Part shown: positions 1-12,800 of the stretch, piece after piece
Layout of the letters: the number at the start of each line of letters is the position of its first letter
Position numbering within the stretch: the first letter of the stretch is position 1
Source of the DNA: Otis tarda
Taxonomy: Eukaryota > Chordata > Aves > Otidiformes > Otididae
DNA length: 64,000 bases
NCBI GenBank assembly: GCA_026413225.1
Contig: CM048554.1
Coordinates: 91,491,963-91,555,962, forward strand
Direction of reading: 5' to 3'
Translations under genes and position numbers: made by a program
The notes under the pieces: model-generated
What the model was told of the DNA's origin: nothing
Database searches by the model: none
The model's input: the letters and a program-made list of their open reading frames with translations, nothing else

Positions 1-244
1 CATGATTCACAGTACAATAGCTCACTGTGGATCCTTACAACCAGCTCACTCCCAAGTAGTTAAAAAAAACACCCTTAGCCCTGTTCCCACTTATATACTC
101 AGCATGAAGTCACGTGGTATCAAATATCCCTTTGGCTAATTTGGGTAAAGTACCTCAGCTGTTGGCTAATTCATAAGGTATCCCAGCTGTGTCCCCTCCC
201 AGCTTCCTGTGAAAACTAACTCTATCCTACCCAAACTGAGGACA
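1..244 (-). mobile_element. Decayed avian endogenous retrovirus LTR, truncated by the window edge
   Basis: Read on the - strand from 244, the sequence opens TGTCC and runs into a GGATAGAGTTAGTTTTC-type start, a common opening of a widespread avian LTR family. Further along come an AAAGGGATATT block and a promoter-like core, TTCATGCTGAGTATATAAG, at about 92-110. The TATA-like box and the order of blocks agree with my memory of that family. There seems to be an internal deletion compared with the usual element. The 3' end lies outside the window, so no target duplication can be checked. Confidence 0.6.
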
Positions 245-3200
245 TTTAGTTTCAAGCCGGTTTTCTCTGCTATGGTCATATTCATGCTCTTCTACTAAAG
301 AGAGACAACAGAAAGAGGAATTGTCTATGAAATATGAATAAAACCAGTAAAGAATACAGAGGTATTTTTTAACTGTCCTGAGAGATGATGTGTTTTTTCT
401 TTTTTTTTATTTAATTTACTGGCTAAATATAAATCTTGTATTGGTTCAGTAAGAACAAGAAAGCAGGGTGGCTCAGCAGCAGTAGGAGGCAAATTACAAA
501 TCAGTATTTGTAATTTCCCAACTGGAAAAGCCCAAAGAGCAAAAATACAATTTATGCTCTTCATGACAAACTCTTTAAATCCACTGCTGGACTACTGCTG
601 ATGCCTAACTTTGAAATGCAAGCCAGAACATCTAAAAATAAAACCTTATTTTTTAAATTAAAAATATTAAATTTTGAAATATTTTATCTACATTTTAATG
701 CATGAGAAAGGGAGAAAGAGGCCATTCTTTCTTACACGTATTATCTTGTTTGTTCCTACAGAGGCATTTCTAGCTGTCTCAGAGACCTTTGCAGATATGG
801 AGGCTGAGAGGCAGGGCTTGGTTTGGCCAAACTCAACAGCAAAGAAGGGAGCAGAAGAACTCAAGTTTCCTCTATTTTAATCAGAAGCCTAAAGTTGTGC
901 CTGTTGTGTGCTAGTACCAGCCTGGCTCCTATGGAAATAATCAATACCAGAGAAATACTTGATGTTATTTAAAATCTACTTAGTAATTATGAATCTCCCC
1001 TTCCTCAGGATGGGACAGGTCTCCCATATAAATGCAGCATGGAAATTATAAGGAAAACAGTTGACTAGACCGGTAGGAGAAATTATTCAGGATTACTAAA
1101 AGCAGAAGTCAAACTTAGATGGTATAGACTCTGACACTGATGGTACAGAATCTGACTTCCTTCTATGGGTAACATGAGTTGGCTGGCGCCTTGATTCGCA
1201 TACCTATGTAGGGTACCTAAAATTCAGCACTATGCATAGCAACTTGTAGATCAGCATTATATGACAATGCCTTGAGCCCCAGACTTATCAAGAATTTACA
1301 TCAAAAGTCTTCTAAAGAGAGTCCTCGATGCCTAAACTGTCATTTGTCTGCAAGCAAAGGAAACAGCTTTAGTTGTATTTAAACAGCAAGTCAGTGTGTT
1401 TTCTAGATATCTACAGGGATTCGCTGAGGTGACCATTAATGGGTCTGATTTAACCCATTTAAAAGCACTTATCCTGGGTGAATGGATATTTTAACGTACA
1501 GTTTTGTCCTTCCCATGTCTTGGTAGTATATTTGCAACGCATTGTTGAATTTCAGTAGAATTTTTTCATTGCGTCTTTAACAATATATAATTATTGTTGA
1601 CAGCAAACCAACTAGAAGAAACACTTCTGGTTTAATTAATAGTGACCTATAATTAGACACTACAGTACTTAGAGATGGAGTGGTCCCTAGATAGTATTGC
1701 TTTAGCCTTAATGAGTGTTTATCATTCTTGTTTGCTTCCACTGTGGCAGTTGTCAAGGTTAGTTACAAAATTTCTTAATTAAATGAAAATAGATAGAAGG
1801 CACTGCCTTAACAGAAAACAGCTTGAAATATTCATTATTTAAGCATCAACTCAAAGTATGCAGACTTCTGCCCTACAAATTTTTAGCCACAGTTTACCTA
1901 TGCAGCTCAATATTTTCCTTAAGTCATACCTTCACAGTAAACAACACTGTAGCGTTGTTCCTGTTCCTTTATCTCTGAAAGACAAGAGTATGTTTTATTA
2001 AATGTTTGTCTTCTCCAACATAGGAAGGGCTCAAAAATACATTTTTACAGAAAACTTTGATAAAGGATTTCTGATTCCTGGCTCAGGCTTCGCTAACAAG
2101 TCTCTGCATATTAATTAAGCAAATCTCTTCATTGCACGTTATCAAGATGTAGTCTGATGCTTAACTTGGATTCCTAATGGAGGAATCCTCCTAATTCCTA
2201 CCAAATTCCATAGGGAGTTTGGTACCTAGGGTGCTCTTCGGAAATAATCTGTGATTTTTGCCAGTCCCACACTTTCAGATGTCACCAGAAACAGTGGATC
2301 CCATCACCCTCAAAAAAATTCCCTGCACTTCCAATTGTTGCAGATTAAGAGTTGAAGCACCTAAAAATGATAACATATTGCAGGGAACTTCATCTTTCAG
2401 GTATAACATGCTTACAAATACCTGCTAAAGTTTACCTGGTTCATAGAGGTAGTACTTATATGACTACACTATATACCATATGATTATGATATATAAAATA
2501 TGTAAAGACAAATATTGGTACTGCTAAAGAATGATCCTTATGTAATACTCAAATTTTCTTCAATAGAAATCCTGATCATCTCCACCATTGTTTTGCATTG
2601 TGCTGCTGGCAAGGTATTCTTAATTTGTGCTGTTAGAACAATAGAACATGCATGAAACAATATACATAAAGCATTAAAATGAGCACTGAAAATCAGAAAA
2701 ATATTGTGAAAATTAAGAAATGCACATCTTATTTGGTCCCAGCCCAGTCTCTGTACTAGCTGGTCTGAGCAGTTAAAATTAGGCAATCTCGGGAAGCGAG
2801 GGAGGTTACCATTGTTTAAATCCTGAGTAAAAATAGAATACTGATTGGGTTCAAATGAAGGTTGCTCTTAAAGGAGTTGTACTTACAGATTCTTGCTGCC
2901 AGTCTAGATACTCCCTGTGTTAAAGCACAGTTGCACAAAAATCTGTGAGGGAGACAGACCATTACAAATGCCCACCTGCTTTTTTAACTGTAATGCAACA
3001 GTAAAAAACATTCTGGAAAATAAAAAGTAAGTATGGAACACTTACACATGCCAAATATGTAACTGGAATAGTCATTTGGGAAACTGGAACAGAGCTATTT
3101 GAAAAGTGTATTCACTCACTGCCAATGCTTGGCCTGGTTGTAGCTATGTGCTTGAAACAGCATTTTCCACCACTGTTTCTTATTCTCCTTCCATGCAGCA

Positions 3201-4010
3201 CATTCCCTCCCCCACTCCAGTTTGGCATCAGATTGTGCCAGCCCTGAACACTGCTGCAATTTACTACTGAGTCACATCATTTCACTGCTGTCATGCAACA
3301 TCATCATCACTGCTCTGATAGGAATATTGCAACAGCAACCTTTTCATACAAGAAGCGAGAGGCTTCCAAGACATATGCAGTGGAAGAGCTGACTTTAGTA
3401 TGTTCTTTCAGAAAAAGCTGTCTTCCTCTTCAAAGGAAATTCTCTGGGTCTTGTGATCACGGTTTTGGAAATAGCACAATTATCTCCCCCTGTGATTTTG
3501 CCTCTGCTCACATGCCGTACCTCGGGAATGCCCAAAGGATCAATGTTGGAAGGCGATGGGCACTAGAAGAGACTTCCGTTGTTTATCATGGTGTTGCTGA
3601 AGTCTTCTGGGGTTGACAGATGCTGCTCCAGAAGGTTAATAAGATGAAGAAAGCTCTTCCAGCTGGACCGTAAGAGGGATTATGTCTGAGCAGCAGATAA
3701 GCAGATTATTCCAGAAACAGACACTGCTTTTTTTTAAAACTTCGTCACTCTTGTCTTACCACTCCAGTCCCCCAGGCTAGAAGTGTATGTGTTAGAGCAG
3801 TTTGTACAGCTCTTGCATTCTGGCACCTGTTGCACTCTTTGCCTCATTGCAATTCCATGCAGTCCAAGGCTGAGGACACCTGAAAAATAATAAGAGGGAA
3901 GACATTTGGAGATTTTAGTTCTTTAAGAAAACAAAATTCTTCTACTTGACCTAAATACTCTTATTTCCTGCATGTTTGATCTTGAAAACTGTGAATGATC
4001 AATAGACAGC
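245..4010. other. Upstream intergenic sequence and presumed IMPG1 promoter / 5' UTR
   Basis: This AT-rich stretch shows no gene I recognise. Short open frames on both strands (the longest is 107 codons at 3293-3616) have no recognisable domains and no splice or codon support. The IMPG1 promoter and 5' UTR should lie toward the right end, but there is no clear TATA box at a fixed distance from the start codon and I cannot place the transcription start. A non-coding 5' exon further upstream cannot be excluded. Confidence 0.6.
3677..3708 (-). promoter_or_regulatory. Candidate CRX/OTX-type homeobox sites upstream of IMPG1
   Basis: GGATTA at 3677-3682 is the reverse complement of TAATCC, the core bound by the photoreceptor factor CRX/OTX. 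A second GATTA core follows at 3704-3708. They lie about 300-330 nt upstream of the start codon of a photoreceptor-matrix gene. The motif is short and expected often by chance, so this is only a candidate. Confidence 0.25.
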
Positions 4011-4077
4011 ATGCATTTGAAAACTGGATTAATATTTTTGATCATTTGCCTTGCTCTCGAAGTTCAGGGAAGCAGAG
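4011..4077 (+). CDS. IMPG1: IMPG1 exon 1 (signal peptide)
   Basis: It encodes residues 1-22 and the first base of codon 23. The peptide [20 protein letters not shown] has a short basic start, a hydrophobic core (about residues 6-16) and a likely signal-peptidase site near Gly20. The residues VQG before the predicted cleavage site match the human protein. The start context has A at -3. The donor is GAG|GTAAGT, phase 1. Confidence 0.9.
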
Positions 4078-6842
4078 GTAAGTTCATATATTAAAGGTTT
4101 ATACAAATTTATGTTACATATGTTGAAAAAAAAAAAATTGAAATATCAGGATATTTTCACATTACAGAATTCTTTGTTTGGAATTTGGTGTTTTGACAAT
4201 TCAGCTACAGACTGTACAGTTACTGACATTGCTATAAAGTCAGAAAAAGAAATATTAACAAGATTTCTTATGTATGTTTCCCAGGCTTTACAATCTCTGT
4301 GAGAGATGCTATTAAATTTTTATTTACCTGCATATGTTCTATTATGAAAAAATGTAATTTCAAAAATAATTAAGTGGCAAAATAGCTGAAATAACATCTA
4401 AGTACTGACATTGTTAAAGATGGTCTGTCATCCTTGAAATGAAGAGAAAGTAGTAAACTATATCTTTGTATTTACTAGCCATTGTTGGAAATAACTTCAA
4501 AAACTTTCAGACATACGAATTCTGGAGGAATAAACCATACTGGCAAATATAAAAAAAAATGACAATACTAGTAAGGATTACTGTAATAATAACTAAAATT
4601 ATTTGCAAGAAAACAGAAATATAGATCACTCCTCTGTACTTAGTACAATAGCTATTGCTCTTTTTAAAAACATTTAAAAGTTCACAACAATTTTAAAGCT
4701 TTTTCAATAACAAAAAAGAAAAGATGGTGATGTGATTTTTCCCTGTTCAGTTCCAAATTCAATAGATTTAGAGCTTTGGAGAACATGTTTAATTTCAGGA
4801 GAAGTTTCTTATCAACTTTTCCGTCTATGCTTTGATATTTGTATAACTGAATTAGAAGCCAACAGTACAACTGCTTTATGCTTGGCCAAGTCAATGACCT
4901 CCTATTTTATGTCAATCTCAGGCAAGTTAATTAAATGCAAAGAATGTAAAATGGTAAAAGAGAAGTCTCCTCAATGGTATTTAAATATTTGTTAAAGAGA
5001 CAGTATGAAACATTGACAGCAGATGCTGTCAATATACCTGGAAAGTTTTATTTACACTTCTTTTTTTTTCTCTCACTCTGAGAATGAGTGAGAAGGAGAA
5101 TAGTTCATATCTGACAAGAAGAAAAAGTATATCAAAATGCACTGCTTTTTCATTTAAGTTGCATATTCTATGACAGAAAGAGACAGAATGAATTCCAAGT
5201 AATTTGTGCATGCTTGGTGGTATCATCACAGTCGATATTTATAATTATGAACCGAGATAAGGTAAAGTGATAAGATAAAAAGTGGAGTCACACAGTTTCA
5301 CGCATTGCAAATTGTGATTGTATGTTACAATACATTTCCCATAAAAGACTTTGGCAAAATTCTGGGAGGGGATCTTGGCAGAGAGGAATACAGAATTGTA
5401 TATTATCTCCCTAAAAGATGTAGTAGAAGACTTAATGCATAGAATGCTTATCAACACTCAGGAAACAATGACCAACAATAAACTTCACATAGCATCTTAC
5501 TTATATAATATTGTTGGAATTTTCTCATTTTTGATGGCTTTCAGGGGAGAAAAAAATTCTATACATGCATGTGAATGGTAATTGGAAAAATTCCTTCCCA
5601 CCAGTTTTATACAGCACGTGTAGTATGTGTGAATGCTTAATAATTACTTTTTATTGCCATGTAGTCATGCCATATATAATATTTTAAAATAACATTATCT
5701 TTAATATATCCGCACAGATGTCAAAAGACTTGTGTTAAGAAACTTCTTTACCAGAGCAGGGATGCTTCCAGAACTGTTATTTTATGACTTAGCATTAGGG
5801 TCACATGTTTAGAGAAAATATTTTCAAATGTGCACAGGTTCTCCCAGTAGTCTAAATACTTGTATTAACATTCATTAGTGATCCTAATACAGATTATTTG
5901 AGCTTTTATGACTATTCAGTTTTGCAGTAAGTGTCAATTGTGACAGACTAGAAAATAAGAGACTAAGATAAAAAAATACTCACATATTAAAAGAAAGATA
6001 TTTTTTCCTCATGAACAAAACTATCTCAAAACTATCAATTCAGATTCCTGACTTACTCACATCGATATTTAACAAAAAAAAAAAAAAAAAAGTGAGTTAA
6101 CAAAAGTGGGGCTTACTCAGTTATGTCTTTTGATCATTCCTTCCTTATTTTAGGACCAAAAAAGTCCTTCCAGCCATTTGGAGCCTGTCCAGGAATACCT
6201 CCAGTTCCACAGTAAACAAACAGGAAACTGTAGGGAGCAAAATAAAGTCTTTAGAGATAGAGTGTTTATCTTTGGCCATGACTAGTGCCAGAATCCAGGA
6301 AATGACCTCAGGACTTGAACTCAGGTCTTTGCCACTGTCCTGACACAAACTGTCTCTAACAATGGGAAGGGAAAGTGAGGGGGACAAAAATCTTTGCAAC
6401 GGTAAAAAAATTCTACATGCAAAATATGACAGTAGAGTAATTTTTAACTGTTGAATTGTATACCATTGAAAAGCCAAACTAACTAGCAAAATACCAAAGA
6501 GCTTTGAAGTCCCAAAACTATACATTGATGCTGGGCACATCCTAGCACTTCATACTGAGAATGTAAAGAAGCCAGAGAGCATTCAAGGCTGTTTAGTGTT
6601 ATTTTTTTATTCAGCAAGCAAATATACTCTATTTACTCAGTCGTTCTTTAGGACACAAAGGCTTTGTGTGTGCTCTATGAAATCATTTTAATTCATTATG
6701 ACTTACCCTTCCCGCTTGACTGTTCCAATTCAGCAATAAGTGTTGCAAATCTTCATTACTATAATTGCCCTTGAAAAAAGGGTTAAACAAATTTGTGCCA
6801 AAGGAAAAGAGAAGTCAAATTTGTGCCAAAGGAAAAGCTTCC

Positions 6843-6890
<48 letters not shown>

Positions 6891-9800
6891 AAAAAGACAT
6901 CAACTTTTTGCATTAAGATTATTTTCTACTTTCATCTATAATATAAGAATTACCAAGTTAAAGTTAGCTTTCCTGGTTGTGCTTATAAACAAATGAAAAG
7001 TAAAACTTTTTTCCCCCCTTCCCAGACAAAAGTAACACTGGATTATACATGGGTTTTAAGCTTACCTATTTTCTATTTCAAGACAAACTTGAATAAAAAT
7101 TCTAGAATATGGTAGCTGAATCTTAAAGATTCATTCCAGATATAATCACACTTGTACCATAGTGATTAGTGAACTATATGTGAACGAATGGTTAGATGTG
7201 TGGGATTTTTTTCCCGGAAAAAAATCTGTGGACAAGATGATCATTATTAATAATAAAAAGTTTTCTCCTTTTTCAGAATATTAATTTACAGGCTACAATA
7301 AAGTAACTTTACTTGGAGCCTTAAGCTGCTGGAAATCCAGATTACTGTTTATGCTGTTCTCCATTTCTCAGCTAATTGTGGTGTCCCAGTGGCTTCAGCA
7401 GTGAGCTAAGCAATATGGCCAATGTTCATCAGGCATAGCAAACACACTGCCTTCTTCCCAGAAGGAAAACGCTGTATGCATTCTACTGCATTTTGATGCT
7501 TTAAAATGTTTTAAATATATGTTTTCCCCTATGCTTGTGTACCTCTGTCCTATTCCCAGTCACTTTGGAATTAAAATAAGTCTTCTGCTCATTCTCTATC
7601 ACACAATACTTCCATTTTCATCAGGAATTACGTGCACTATCCTGCACATTCCATGCATTTTGCACTTTGCAAACTCAGCTGTGTTTCAAACAATATCTTC
7701 CCCCTAGGAGTGTGTGATATTAACACTCTTCCTAAAAAGAAGTATCATCTGTCTGTTTGTGTGTATATATATACTGTCATTTAGTCTCTATCAGCTGCTA
7801 TTTACTGAACAGATACTTCAGAATAGTAGCATATCTGAAAACATAGGATTAGCAAGCACCTGGGAGCACCCTGACAGCTGCCACAGTGTAGGTGTATTAA
7901 TATACCCGTACCTAATTGTGGCATGCCTTATCATTTTATGCAAGCATACCACCAGTTTTAACCTCACGGTATACCTGTCTGACAGAGTAACACTATCATC
8001 CTCATTTTGCAAAAGCATGAGTACCTGAGGTGTAATGTAGAAACTGAAGCTCTGGCCTCTAAGAAATGTTGCAGTCATAAAGCAGGACAACAGCAGAGTT
8101 TAGTAGGCTGATTCTCAAAGCAACTGCCTAGTTATATAGATGTCTGCAAAGCAGTAGAACCCAGTCTCATAGCTACGTAGCTGATTGTACTTAGGCCACC
8201 ATGCTTATGTTTTCAGTGGTAAGGTTCTACTGGCATTTAAATTTCTTCTTCAGTACAGAGCTTCTACTGGCCACTCTGAATCTTCCGGTATCTCTCTCAG
8301 ACTTTGTCCAATTATAAATTAACAATCTTGGTAATCTTATTACGTGAAATACCAGTTTTAGTGGGTATGCTCCAGGTTGACTCATACATATGAGTCAATA
8401 TAGATCATAGAAGCCCCAGCAGTTTCAGGTAGGAAGCAGTAATGCACTCATTCACGTTGTGATTTCGTGGTTACAGAACAAAATGAAGGCAGTTCTAATC
8501 AAGTTCTTTTCCCTTTCCTCTTCTCCCTCAAAACTAGACCAATTTCATCTAGCTCACAAGTTGGCCGTACTTAGAGCAAGGAATTGGACTAGGTAACCTC
8601 TAGATGTCCTCCCAACCTAACTTGGTTTATGCAGCTTGACACATAACTAAGTAAGGTTAAGTCCAAGTCACTCTCCGTCAAAATGAGATCGAGTCAATTA
8701 ACCAGAGACTGTAGATTGTATTGCAAGATGAGTGCCCCTAAAATATGAGTAAAATTGACCAGTTCCAATTACACAAGTCCAAGCAAAGAGATAGCACTGT
8801 GGCTTCTGGCTCCTGGAAGCTCTCATATGCCAATCATCCTAATTGTCATAATCTTTGAATACAGTTAGCTCCATAACCCCATTCTGCACTGTGACTCTGA
8901 CTCTCAACGTCAAAATTGTTGAAAAGTAGACATATATAGCAAAATATCACTAGAACTTGAACTTACCCTGTCTCACTGACTTTGTCAGAGGATGACTGTA
9001 CATCTTGAGTAAGATTGATTAGAAAATGAATAGCAGAAGTGCTCAAGTAAGTGTTTAATCACGGCAGGTTGAATGCATCCCTCCAAGAACTACTCAAACA
9101 TTTAAAGTATTTTCTTGAATCCTTTGATGCAAACTATATTAGATAATAGAACAGCATATCAGATCAAATGCTTCTAAGATGGCCAAGGACATTGTCGTAG
9201 TTCAGCCCTGATCAGGACCAGACTACGCATTCTCTCTCTCACTCTCCCAACCTTCCGAGAGAACAGGGAGAGAAAATATAAGGAAAAACAGCTCGAGCTT
9301 TGAGATAAGGACAGGGAGAAATCCTTAAAGTTACCGTCACGGGCAAAACAGACTCGACTTGGGGAAAACTATTCAATTTATTACTACAAACAGCAGGATA
9401 ATGAGACAGAGAACAAGATAACCTCCATCCACCCCTCCCTCTTCCCAAGCTTAACATTATCTCTACTACCTTCCCCCCCTGAGCGGCACAGGGGGGAAGA
9501 GGGAATGGGGGTTGCAGTCAGTTCATCATACGTTGTTTCACGCCGCTGCTTCATGGTCGGGGGAAGAACTCCTCACGTTCCTCCCCTGCTCCATCGTGGG
9601 GTCCCACCCCTACGCCACAGTCCTTCGTGGAACTGCTCCGGCGTGGGTCATCTCTTCCACGGAGTACAGTCTCTCCAGAACGGCTGTCCCAGCGGGCCCT
9701 CCATGGGCCACAGCCGCCTTCAGGCATCCACCTCCCCCAGTATGGGGTCCTTCACGGGCTCCAAGTGGATCTCTGCTCCTCCGTGGACCTCCATGGGCTG

Positions 9801-12800
9801 CAGGGGGACAACCTGCTCCACCATGGTCGTCACCACAGGCTGCAGGGGAATCTTGGCCAGGAGCCGCATTACTCCTCCCCCTCCTTCTGAACTGACCTTA
9901 GCGTCTGCAGCTGTTCCTCACAACAGGGTGGTAGATGTCTCTCAGGATCTTTTTTATATCTTATTCACTTCTCATCTCCTCTCCACTTCTTGCAGCCGGG
10001 CTGGACCGAGTCGGGCCCAGTCGGCTGCCTGGCGAGAGGCCAGAGGGTGAGGCCTGCAAGGCCCATGAGGCCTGCGCCTCCCCCTCTGCACCTCTGGCCC
10101 CGCTCAGCTGCTTCACATCTTCTCTTCTCTCTCTTTTTTTTTTGTCTGTTTTCCCCTTCTTAAATACGTTATCACAGAGGCGTTATCACGGAACATTTTG
10201 CTACCAATCGGCTCGACCTTGGCCAACAGCAGGTCCGCCCTAGGCCCGGCCGAGTCCACTGAACAAAGGGGAGCGACTTCTAGCAGTTTCCTGCAGAAGC
10301 TACCATCTTAGGCCCCCCTTCACTAACAAAACCACAACAGACATATAAATAGAAATGTGTTTCATATGTCAACATTAAACCAAATAATTCTTTAACTCTG
10401 TTTCTAGTCCAGATCCTGGACCTTAAGCAGACTTCTAGGATTCAGATGTTGGCAATGAAACCATAGATGACCTTTGATATTTTCTATGAATTCCAGCAGC
10501 AGTGGTTAGTGGAGTTGATGAATAATAAGGGGGATTCTTCACCAGAATTTGCACTTATCTGTCTGAGACAGACAGTATATATTTCTATCTTAAATGAGGC
10601 ATATGATGTCAAGGTAAACGTGAGTTTCTTATGATTCTCTTTCAGGTAGGAAGAAAATATGTCAAAATCACATACGTTGACTCATAAAGCTTTCAGCATG
10701 TTCAATATTTGTGGTAGTTACAGACTGCATTTGTTGTTAACATGGATTAATTGTTAGTCAGTATATGACAACTATATTCACAAAAGCAGGAGAATCTTAC
10801 CAGTGGCATGTTATGTTTTCTATTCTTATCTATAATTGGTAGATAATTCACCATAGCTATTTTTCCATGCATTCTATCATTAGCATAATTCAAAGATGTT
10901 ACCAAATTCTCTATTTAGAGAGGGAGAAAAAAAAATATGTTTATCTGTTATATGGCCTAAGCATAAATTTCATTAAAATTGTTTCAAATTATCTTCTTTG
11001 CTTGCTTTCTGAAAGTGGTTGATTTAACAATTGTATTTCTCCACTTGGCACAGAAAACCACACAGATTTGTGTGAGTATCTGAGAAGAGGGGAACAGCTG
11101 AGCAATTATAATATCTAGTTTAGTTTCCCAGTATTACCTACTTGCAGAAATGAAATTCTTCACACTTACTGAAATTCTGAAGCACATTGGTTGATGAAAA
11201 CAGTGATCTTTGGAACCAAAATGTAAATCCAGGTTAATTTAAAGGGTTATGCAAAAGTTCCGTTATCTAATGCCATCTCCTAGCTTTGAATGTAACACCA
11301 TTAAAACAAAAAAAAAAAGGGGATTTTTTATTAAAATTCAGACATTTACTACTGTCATTGCTGTACCGTATATTTCAAAATAATTTATCACATTCTTCTC
11401 CAGATTTATATTCTGAGGTGCAGATTGTTTCACTATAACCAAATATTTAGCATTTCTAACATAAGGATAACAGGAATATGTCACATAAGGATTCACAGGA
11501 GCCTTGCCTTATTTGAGTACTATGTTAACGGTAACTAAATTATTCATCTTCCATAAATGTTTAAAGGAGCATCATCATGCATTCCTGACAAGAAGCAGGA
11601 TTTATGAAATCACACCACTTTCCTGAATTCTCAAGAAGGGAAATCCCTTGGTAAAGATCTAATTCAAAACAAGAACATAGTCTTTAAAAGGTTGAAAGAT
11701 ACAGAACTTACCTTTTAGGCAGGAGCCTCAAGGTCCTCTCCTGTGTCCTAGAGAGCTTAAGCACAGCTTCTGAACATGTGCAGGTGACATTTTGTCATGC
11801 TGAATCCAAGCAAAAGATACAGGGATCAGATGTATTTTGTCTTCAGTACAAAGTCTCCACTGTACAGGCATGGCCTCGTAGGTCCCTGACACACAAGTGA
11901 TGCTGAGTCTTGTTTAATACAAGATATTAGTAGTTACATGAAAGATTCTGTGGTGTTGGGTGTGTAAACAACAGCTTTGTGGTACTTGTGCAAGAAATTT
12001 ACACGTGGAGATCAGTCAGCTGAACACAGAGTTTTCCAGGCTGGAGGCCTGGACCTGCTCCCCATAGCTCTTTGCCACGATGAGACACCCAGGCCTCATT
12101 CCACAGGTAAAGTTGCTAGTTAGTCACATTTAAGAATGACATTCACAGACGTCTATATACCAAACAGGAACTACCAAGCTCATCATTGTCAATATTAATT
12201 TTCAGAAATTAAAATTAATTACATACAATATAAATGCCTTAGCCCTCTTCCCCTCTTTTAGGAACACAGGCATTCTCCTCTGGCCAATGATCATCCTCTT
12301 TTGAAGCTAGGCATCAATGTCAGCTCCTTATCTTTCAGCAAAACATCCCCACAGTAGTGGCCGCTGCCCTTTTACCCAGCAGTTCACTGGCTAAGTGCAC
12401 TAAAGCTGAGGAAGTGAGATCCAAACTGAGTTCTCTCCTGTGCCTACCTACCCCAGTTAGCTCCCAGATAAGACCCACTACTCACCAGGATGCAACAGCT
12501 CTGGGGTCACCTTAACAATTCCTCTCAAAGTTCTTCCACTGTGTGCATTAGAAACAGTAGAAGAATATATTGGAACCAAAGAGAAGTAGAAGCAAGACAT
12601 ATAATCTTGTGTTTGAAGGCACTGAGCTCTCAGAGACAAGACTTGAGAGGACTAGATACTAGTGTTAATTTTTCTAATATGAGATTCCATACTCTCAGAT
12701 TTTTAAAGCCGTGAGCCTTCGCGGTGTGAAAACTGTCTTAGAAATGTAATGGAAACATAGTCAGAGCTACAGTGCCTGACAAAGCACTGGCAGCAACAGC

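Noticed and set aside
3293-3616. 107-codon open frame upstream of IMPG1
   Set aside because: No signal peptide, domain or family resemblance and no splice support.
5081-5103. Inverted repeat TCTCACTC / GAGTGAGA with 7-nt spacer
   Set aside because: Short, low-complexity arms beside a T/C-rich tract; likely chance.
6145-6540. 131-codon frame on the - strand in intron 1
   Set aside because: No domain or homologue recognised; consistent with chance in a stop-poor stretch.
9505-10050. 181-codon open frame, the longest in its area
   Set aside because: It lies inside the solo LTR, antisense to it; length comes from the GC-rich composition and no domain is seen.
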